In this document: in pieces, positions 56,571 through 64,000 of the stretch
How positions within the stretch are numbered: position 1 is the stretch's first letter
Layout: every line of letters starts with the position of its first letter
From: Tomocerus qinae
Lineage: Eukaryota > Arthropoda > Collembola > Entomobryomorpha > Tomoceridae
Direction of reading: 5' to 3'
DNA: 64,000 nucleotides
Assembly (NCBI GenBank): GCA_020055645.1
Contig: CM034548.1
Location: 50,026,296 to 50,090,295 of the forward strand
The notes under the pieces: generated by a model
What the model saw: only the letters and a program-made list of their open reading frames with translations
What the model was told of the DNA's origin: nothing
Database searches by the model: none
Position numbers and translations under genes: made by a program

Positions 56571-57117
56571 CACACACATGACTGAATGGGGGATTTTTTG
56601 AAATTTTGTATGACTTTGTATGGTGTGTTATGACTTACCCAATGAATTTGTATGGAAACAATGACTATGTATGATGATAGTTTTTTATAAGCATGCATTG
56701 TATATCAATATATATCACCATAGGTTGGTAAATTTATTCAAGTCTAAAAATATTGTAGAATGATAAGACCCAAGTGGAAACTGAACAACCATGTATTAGA
56801 AAGCATGGATAGTTAGTTATGTGTGTCAAGTGAAGTCAATGCTCAGAGCTCCGACGTTATCTCATAATTAGCATGTAACCATCATTTTTCCAATCTGTAC
56901 ATTTCCTCTCCTCTGCATTTGTGTTTTCTTTATTTATTTTAAAATTTGTTGTGAGTGAACACAACTACCATGACCGAAATAATTAACCTATTATGTTAAA
57001 TTAACTTAATATTGCCATACAAAGTCATTAATTGCCATACAAAGTCATAAAGCGCCATACAAAGTCACGCTATCTATTTTTAGCTCTCCCATACAAAAGT
57101 CATGTGTGTGCCATACA
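56571..57117. mobile_element. Long-TIR element, GTATGG family, copy C
   Basis: It begins TTGTATGGCACACACATGAC and ends with the complement (CATGTGTGTGCCATACAAGG). ACTTTGTATGG and CCATACAAAGTCA recur, three of the latter in the right arm (57005-57060). It has the same orientation as copy A. The right flank TCCTATTTTCCC matches the right flank of A (TCCTATTTTACC). No transposase. Confidence 0.8.
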
Positions 57118-57683
57118 AGGTCCTATTTTCCCTAAAAAACGTATTCTGCCTATTTCCATTTATTGACAAGCTAGTCAACTTCCGGCTATATAGCTAAACA
57201 TCGGTTGAATATTTTGCAATGTACGTGAGTAATCGAGGACCTTTTTAGACGTAATTATTGCAAGTGACTTATTTGTGGGGTTGTGAGAGAAAGAGGAGTG
57301 GTTCGGACGGAGTGAAGATAGGTAGGAGATGCAGGTGTTGAGTCACTCAGAAATGAATGCTTGGTAGCTGTAGGCATAATATATTTACGAGACGTGGCGA
57401 GTACGCGACTTTTCTGTGTTTGAAAAAGTTTGACGATCTGGAGGGACTATATACGTACTTGACTTGCGAGAGACTTGTAATCTAATATCGGTGTGTGACG
57501 GGATTATCTCCGTTCCGGGTAGATGCAGGAGATGGATGGATAGATAGATAGACTGATGGGTAGAGATGCGGGAATTGCAGAAACCCTGGAGTGCAATGAT
57601 GCCATCGCACCAGGGTTTAGTCCTTCATTCCCTTTCAACAGCACAAACAACAAACATCTTAACACGACTACGCTATTCGGACT
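57118..57683. other. No gene seen
   Basis: Near 57586-57613, AAACCCTGG and CCAGGGTTT form a small inverted pair. A GATA-like run lies at 57536-57551. Confidence 0.4.
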
Positions 57684-57971
57684 ATTAATGTTTTCGATAA
57701 TGTACCCAAAGCCGTTCACCCGAAGTCCAACACACGTAATGTGCCTGTGTCGGGTAACTTTGGAAGGCACCCGACATAGGCACATTACGTGTGTTGACTT
57801 CAGGTAAACTGCTCAGGGCCGCAGCCAGAAAAAAATTTCGGGAGGGGCCGACAAAAAATAATTGTAAGGAAAAATTTTTGGGTTTTAAGGCAAAAATTCC
57901 TTTTCTTTTCTACGATTTCGGGGGGGTGCGGCCCTGAAACTGCTTTGGGGTATATTATCGAAAACATTAAT
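57684..57971. mobile_element. Hairpin MITE (ATTAATGTTTTCGATAAT family), copy 2, with nested MITE
   Basis: The ends are ATTAATGTTTTCGATAATGT and, on the other strand, ATTAATGTTTTCGATAATAT. Inner arms 57722-57758 and 57766-57803 (CACACGTAATGTGCCTGTGT) also pair. The GGCCGC-family MITE at 57814 interrupts the right part. Copy 1 is at 20531-20632. Confidence 0.85.
57814..57936. mobile_element. hAT-type MITE, GGCCGC family, copy 4, nested
   Basis: It begins CAGGGCCGCAGCCAG and ends GTGCGGCCCTG. The exact 8-bp duplication AAACTGCT flanks it (57806-57813 and 57937-57944). Its interior is the reverse complement of copies 1-3 (TTTTGGGTTTTAAGGCAAAA-like, then ATTTCGGGGGGG). Confidence 0.93.
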
Positions 57972-59327
57972 TTCACACGTAGTCCTTCCATCTACTAACT
58001 ACACTCGATCTTCATTCAACTCAAATAGCAGACAATTTCCATACCTGCAACCAAAAATGTGTTGAAAAAGGAGAAAGACAGCTGCTTTTCTAAATGTTAA
58101 GGCTTGCTTATCTAGAATGCGTTTCCAAATTTTGGGCCCATTTCAAGACATCCGAAGGTCTTCAAGCCTCAGTCCCTGATACATATACCGAGGACGTGAT
58201 ATCAAATCAAACATTGAAAAAAAGCTGTTGGAAATTTGGGGTACGAGTTCTCACTTTTAAAACAGTTATTATGGTAAAAGTTATCAAAGGCCAGCACTGA
58301 AGATTTTGCACATCCTTTCCTCCTGTTTATAAATTTTGGCTTTCTATGTCCATCTCCCTCCAGATAGAAATAACACCATGATAAAATCTGCAGCGCTAGA
58401 AAATAAAACTGAAATAAAATATGGAACTCCACTGTAAGTTAGCCAGGTTTTATCCAGTCCACTGTAACAGGTTTTATTATAGAGAGCTGAAAACATAAAC
58501 ATGGGAAGTGGTTAACGGATGTTTTTGGGTCCCTGTAGGAGTGAATAAGATGTATGAAAAGTACGGTAGAAGAAGTCTTAGTTAGTTAAACTTTTTGTGT
58601 TTTATTGTCACCGCCATCCCATCTCATCTTCACAACCCCGTAGTATCATCATCATCTTTCTCAGGGAAGTTAGTGCCATGCTTAGCTGAGTTTCCTTGGG
58701 AGGGCGGACGGGTGGGATCGCCCGGGTCTTTCCAGGAAGGAACTTTACACAAACGATCCCTTCCTCTCTCTCCATCATCGCTCAATCCTTCCGCTCCTGA
58801 TAAACTCCTCCAGCCAACTCACCCATAATAATAAATCCTTCCTATCGTAGTCATCACTGTATCGAAGGGTAGGTAGGAGCAATATTATCGCCCATCTCAT
58901 TCTACTTCCAAACCTACTGTTAATAATATTTGGACACCAGTTTCAAGTTTGTTTTGCGACACACAATTTAAAATATCGTCGAGTTATGTTTTTGTTTATT
59001 CATGATTCTCCCTGCGGACTTTGCACTACTACAAGAATTCATAACATTTCCGGTGTTTCGGGTATTCAAGAAAACAAGGCATACATAACAGCTTGCACAA
59101 ATAATTAGATAAGAGTATCGTCAATTTTATCAAATTTTCAGTGTCTTCCGTCCCCTTAAACGAGAAATATTTAATGGCAAATGAGGGGAGAATAATTTTA
59201 ATGTATAATATTGACATTACAACAAATCTTTCTTTCTTCCCTCCGGCATTATTTTCTAAATACCATTTCTCCTTAAGGTTGGAGCCCAAGCTAAAACATG
59301 CATATATGGAAAACTTGTCGACTTAGA
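57972..59327. other. No gene seen
   Basis: Proline/serine-rich short frame at 58595-58828 without recognised domain. Otherwise AT-rich. Confidence 0.4.
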
Positions 59328-59579
59328 TTCCAAAATGTAGCCGTTCTATAACAGCTACAGAGTCGAAAAATATCTCGTTGAAAAGTTGACAAAATAATTT
59401 AGTTGGTTCCGGTTCACAAGGTCAAATTTTTAATTGTGATATAAAAATTTCCCCCCATAAAGGGCATCAGAGTATAGATATAAGATAAAACGGACCGGAA
59501 CCAACTAGTTTATTTTGTCCTCTTTTCATCGACCTCTTTTTCGACTCTGTAGCTATTGTAGAACGGCTACATTTTGGAA
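59328..59579. mobile_element. Hairpin element with TTCCAAAATGTAGCCGTTCT ends
   Basis: Arms of about 95 bp (59328-59425 and 59490-59579) pair, with CTACAGAGTCGAAAA and TAGTTGGTTCCGGT shared. It is about 252 bp and non-coding. Confidence 0.75.
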
Positions 59580-59943
59580 AATAAAGGTCACCCTTTTACC
59601 TCTATGAGGTCACCACGTTGACACGTAATGGCACTAAATTAGATGATGAATTAGATGAAATGAGATTGCCTTAGGAGTGCTAGCGTTGGTGTGTAGGTGG
59701 TAGGCTAGCTAAGCTAGGCACTTCCATGTACATTGCATAATTGCATTGCACCTCTACATCACCAGCTAGAGCTAGAGCTACATTGCTACTTGCTACATTC
59801 ACGGTTTTTATGGTGATTGAGCGGGTCTAACCAATGGTGCAAAATCTTAACTCTTATCTGAACTTCTGATATGCATTGCATATCAACAACAACAGCTAAT
59901 ATTACCTTTGCTTGCTGCATTTTGCATTCTTGGTATTCCTGGG

Positions 59944-60751
59944 CAGTGTTTGATGACCAGCCTGCTGGTTGGTTAAAATGACTGGTTAAAATGGCCAGCC
60001 GGCTGGTTGAAATTCTTTGTTAGCCAGTGGCTAAAATGGTCGAAATGGCTGAAATGATCAAAAACAGTCAAATAGGGCTATGTGAACTGAGAAAATTATC
60101 CTCGGGAAATTTAAAAATCCACGATTTTTGGCCAATTTGGCCACTAAGCATTTCAGCCACTTTAACCGGCTGGTTGGTCAAAATCATTTTTAGCAGGCTA
60201 AAATGGAACACTGTTCATGGGTTCGCAACCCAGTGCTCAGTGACCAGCCGGCTGGTCGGATAAATTGGCTGGCCGGTTGGTTTATATTCTTTATGAAAAT
60301 TTTTAGATTCATTCAATTTTTGTTAGTTTCCGAATAAAAGTAAACTTTCGGACAGAATCTATAAATACTGTACAGTAAACCGGATCAGTTTTAAAAAATA
60401 CACATTCAGCTCAGATTTGGTCCATGAATCTCCATATTATAATCGTAGACTTGATAAAGCAATAAATTTATCTGTCTATATATTTATGTGGATGTACCAG
60501 TATTCCATTTTAGCTGACTAAAAGTGGTTTTGACCAGCCAGCCGGCTAAAATGGCTGAAATGGCTAGTTGCCACAATGGCCAAAAATCATGGTTTTGAAA
60601 ATTTCTTCTAGTAAATGATGATTTTCTTTGTTCCCATAGCCCCATTTGACTATTTTTGGCCATTTCAGCCATTATAGTCACTGGCTAACCAAGAATTTCA
60701 ACCAGCCGGCTGGCCATTTTAGCCGACCAGCCGGCTGGTCACCGAACACTG
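59944..60751. mobile_element. Foldback element with CAGTGTT ends, rich in CCAGCCGGCTGG
   Basis: The left end CAGTGTTTGATGACCAGC pairs with the right end GCTGGTCACCGAACACTG. Arms of about 200 bp include AATGGCCAGCCGGCTGGTTG, GCCAGTGGCTAAAATGG and AATAGGGCTATG. A third CAGTGACCAGCCGGCTGGTC at 60236 begins an inner repeat, so it may be two overlapping copies. No target duplication is evident. Confidence 0.75.
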
Positions 60752-62289
60752 ATCTTTACGTGTGGTAGGGTGATCCCAATTGCAAAATGCGCAAGCGCGT
60801 ATGCAATGCATAATACATAAAACAATGAATTACACTCTGGGTTAATATATTAATAATATATTTCGAAATTAAACCAAAAATGTTTTTTAAATGTAATAGC
60901 AGTACTGGTGGCCTAGTACAACAATACAACTTACACACCACGCGTAGCTCAATATACCTCTGGTCCTCGTTCATATCATACTCACTCCATATTATAACAA
61001 CTAATGCGTTGTAGTGGTCTGGTAAAGGTAACATATACTAAAAGGTGTAGTGGCGGTGGAGGAATGACGACGACGGAGTTGTAGCTGTAGTTCATGAATA
61101 CAAAATACACTCAGGCCTCGACTTCTACTTCACTCCTCCGTCCTCCCTCAACCACACAAATTACCACTTGACTCGTTGACCCCATACCCCATAAGCGTGA
61201 CTTCAGTGAACTTCTTGGAAGAATTTCATTCTGTAGTCGGCACTAATAATCTACAAATACGACACCTGGATATTGATGCAATATTTTATCACAACCTGTA
61301 GCCTTAATCGAGATATGTAGAGCAACGCTGAAAACATCATGAAATTGCTTAGGCCTTAGACGATGTATTTTGAAACTTTTAAGTTGTGATGCGATGATTT
61401 TTTTAATACACACACAATTTTCTACTCAAATAAACACCCGAAATTAACGGCTTTGAATTTTATAGCCCATAGACCCAAAAATCTCACACATGGGTTCGCT
61501 TTGAATGATATTATTGATATTATTGTCGTTTTACGTTTTTTTTTCATTTGCTAGCTCTTGCACTTCTTACTTATAATATTATGTAGTAGGTAGGTACTAT
61601 ATGCATGTTCACAAGTCACCACTTTTACTTATCAGAATCAACAGCATTTTTATCTTCTCTTTTTACAGAGTTTATTGTAGTGCAGCGGGAGTACCCAAGT
61701 AAATCGCGCGGACCGATTGTGCTTATAATACAATAGGAGAATACGTAGGAGTCAATAAGTAGAACAAAAGTGTTTCCTCCCACATCGACCCATTCCGGCA
61801 CATAACAGGTTGTATTGTAGATACTTTTGAGGTTAAGTTAGTCCATGGGCAAAGGTTGTCTCTTCTCGGAACTTTTAAAATTCAACTTGTTTACCGCTGT
61901 TTAAACAACTCTAGATCGATTATAATCGTTAATTGGGTGCCATTTTTGGGCTGAAACGTCCTACTCGAAACAGCGAATTGGTTCAATTAATTCAGTGGGG
62001 AGACACATGTATGCAGACGGATAGCGGGAATAAAGTCAGAAGCAGTAAATCATATTATTTAAATGGGCGTAAAATAGGAGAGGTAGTGATGGTTTATCAC
62101 ATTATGTTTTGTGACGTATTTTCCCTATGACCTTTTAACCCCGCCTGACTTAACTTATCTGGCGACTAGCCTTTCAAATGGGCTATTTTTTACATTTTAC
62201 CATGTCCAGAATTAAACATCGAGTTTTGAAATTGGCGGGCGTGTCCGATTTTGCCCAAACTTAACATTACTTTTGACCCCTCGATTGTT
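60752..62289. other. No gene seen
   Basis: ATGCGCAAGCGCGTATGCA at 60786 resembles words at 10616 and 46770. A splice-like stretch at 61655-61700 is discussed under rejected items. Confidence 0.4.
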
Positions 62290-62391
62290 CACACGAAGTT
62301 TGAAATGATTATATTAAACCGTTCTTGAGTGACGTGCTCACAGGCGAACAGACAGACAGATGGGGCATTCCTATAAAGCACTACGCTGCAT
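62290..62391 (-). repeat. Short dispersed repeat, inverted copy
   Basis: On the - strand it repeats the block at 45949-46060 (GTAGTGCTTTATAGGAATGCC, ATCTGTCTGTCTG, ACTCAAGAACGG, TTTCAAACTT). Confidence 0.65.
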
Positions 62392-64000
62392 AATAGGATG
62401 CAAATGTAGAACTCCAAGCACTGATTAATAATACATTAAGAGGAGATAAGGTGACAAAAGTCGACAACGCTGCCTTGAAGTTAGCACTTGACCAGGAACT
62501 CCTCTCATTTCTATTGATTCCGTCAACCTTAAGATAGACCCGAAATTCAAACAGCGGGAATAAGCCGTGTGGAGCTGCTACAAACCTAAACATTTTTCTC
62601 CTCCGGCAACTCTCCCTTAAACAACAATACTCGTTTGGGGATGTGAACACAAGATAGCCTGAACTGAACTTTGCATCAAGTGTCTTACCAGTGTGGTCGA
62701 CAAACAACCATGAATTAATTATTAATATTCATGTATTTTCAAGGGACCGGTCAGATATAATACCCGTGTGTTTGTAGATGCACGTAATACACCTAGCTTA
62801 TTCGTTTACATCTCCGTATACTACATTGATATGAATAATATTATACACCATGGGTCAGTAAACCAGTATTCAGAAAAAACCATTGTCCGCGAGGCCACCA
62901 TTCAGGCGATCTTGTGGACAATGTTTTTTCTGAGTACTTTTCTGATCCATACTGTATACGTACTGATATGTATAACAGGCAACCCACAGGTAACCATTGT
63001 TTAATGTTCGATAAGTAGGACCTCTCAAACGACAAGTGTGCACCTAGCACAGAGGCAGATTTTGCTTTAATAAATTCACCACCTCTGTCGCAGCAGCAGC
63101 AGCTAGATATCCTTGCCAGAATAATACATTAGAGAAGGCCAGAGAATTCTCATTTTTTGGAACTTTGAAATTTAATAGCTCCTAGAGTAGCAATTAGTAG
63201 CAAAAATGACCAGCGTCTTTTTAATTCTAATTTTTTTCTCTATTTAACTCATCTGAAATCATTACACCGTGGTACAACGTGCAATTAACATGTATTTCCA
63301 GACACCCTTAAATCCACTTTTAGAATCAAAATCTGTCACTGTGCCTAGGTCTTGGTGTTGCACTACGTGTAGGGAAGCCATATACTCAAAATGACATGAC
63401 AGTCTTTAAATCATAGCACAGCAATGCAAACAACTAGCATCTCTACCGTTGTTTTAAGAGTTTTAACCTAGCTTACTAATCGTCATCACGTACTATGAAC
63501 GCCACTTTTCTTTTCTGAATAGACCTCGAAAACAAAAATATTGAAAGATAAGAAGACAATAAAAGCCCTCGCTCGACTGGGCTCACCAAGGTATATGCGT
63601 ACCTATTGAAAGAGTGCACAGTGGGTCTAATCTAGATAAAAAAGTGGACATAACGGCGTAGTGTAATGAGTAATGAGTAGGGACTATGCGATGGTTGAAT
63701 AGCATGAATTAAACATTGTAGAGTGGCACAGAAATAAATAAAGAACAAAACACTCAAAACTTAAACAATTAAAATTTATTTTGAAATCAATATTTTTAAA
63801 AATTATAAAGCGAATTGTTCTTAAAAACGAAAACTCAAACAAAAACATTTTCGCATAAAAGCCAAATGTTTCGAAAAACTCTCACAAAAAATGACGATTT
63901 CGTATAAATGGGAATTGTTTAGACCAATTCGCACAATTTGAAATTACACACAATTTATTTTTTTGTAGGAGTTAGCCGAAAAAATTCGTATTTTAGCGAA
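62392..64000. other. Mostly featureless, one small hairpin
   Basis: At 62861-62942 AGTATTCAGAAAAAACCATTG and GGACAATGTTTTTTCTGAGTA pair across a 25-bp loop. An open frame spans it but has no domain. No TM6 or TM7 coding block of the GPCR was found here. Confidence 0.45.

Noticed and set aside
61669-61698. Possible 30-bp micro-exon after GPCR exon 4
   Set aside because: The splice signals look good (CTTTTTACAG, GTAAAT) and the phase fits, but ten codons without family similarity are not enough to call an exon.
62768-63004. 78-codon frame with hydrophobic stretches, considered as TM6/TM7
   Set aside because: It lacks the CWxPFF and NP.IY-type motifs, and part of it is translated from a small inverted repeat.
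63531-63593. Possible GPCR loop exon (KDKKTIKALARLGSP)
   Set aside because: It needs phase 0 while exon 4 ends in phase 2, and the third intracellular loop is too variable to support it.

Overview
This is a eukaryotic, AT-rich, intron- and transposon-dense window, most likely from an arthropod. The evidence is a split gene for a biogenic-amine GPCR of the octopamine beta-receptor type (a protostome family), two BEL/Pao LTR retrotransposons, non-LTR fragments of jockey/CR1 type, a Mutator-like (MULE) element and many small inverted-repeat elements. The species cannot be named from the sequence alone.

The only host gene I can support is on the + strand. Four exons (34318-34588, 49118-49225, 50763-50854, 52144-52295) join in consistent phases (1, 1, 0, 2) and encode about 207 residues, from TM1 through TM5 into the third intracellular loop. 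TM6, TM7 and the C-terminus were not found in the 11.7 kb that remain. Intron 1 (14.5 kb) carries a complete BEL/Pao insertion.

Layout. 1-6.1 kb: AT-rich sequence, a 5'-truncated non-LTR element (3507-4560) and a diverged triplicated repeat with a hAT-type MITE inside it. 6.8-11.1 kb: two copies of a tRNA-derived SINE on the - strand (one broken by a MITE) around a 20-bp minisatellite. 11.7-18.8 kb: BEL/Pao element 1 (- strand), inserted into the reading frame of an older non-LTR element. 19-22.3 kb: nested MITEs. 22.4-26.1 kb: mostly unassigned, with a GC-richer patch near 23.2-24.5 kb. 26.1-29.5 kb: a MULE whose inverted ends are 22-bp tandem arrays, plus a decayed relative. 31.2-32.2 kb: a long-TIR element rich in GTATGG. 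34.3-52.3 kb: the GPCR gene, its introns holding BEL/Pao element 2 (35790-42366), dispersed repeats, an AGTCAC/AGTCAT repeat region, a nested non-LTR/foldback composite and a 362-bp hairpin. 53.5-55.8 kb: a foldback-like complex of 20- and 30-bp arrays. 56.5-60.8 kb: further foldback elements and nested MITEs. The last 3 kb is largely featureless.

The most notable structure is the nested layering of small elements. Several carry exact 8-bp target duplications, and in two cases the empty site can be read in a related copy elsewhere in the window. Three different families have ends built of tandem repeats or are tandem arrays with foldback symmetry. I saw no CRISPR array, operon or bacterial-type system. 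All repeat and domain assignments were made by eye, without database searches.
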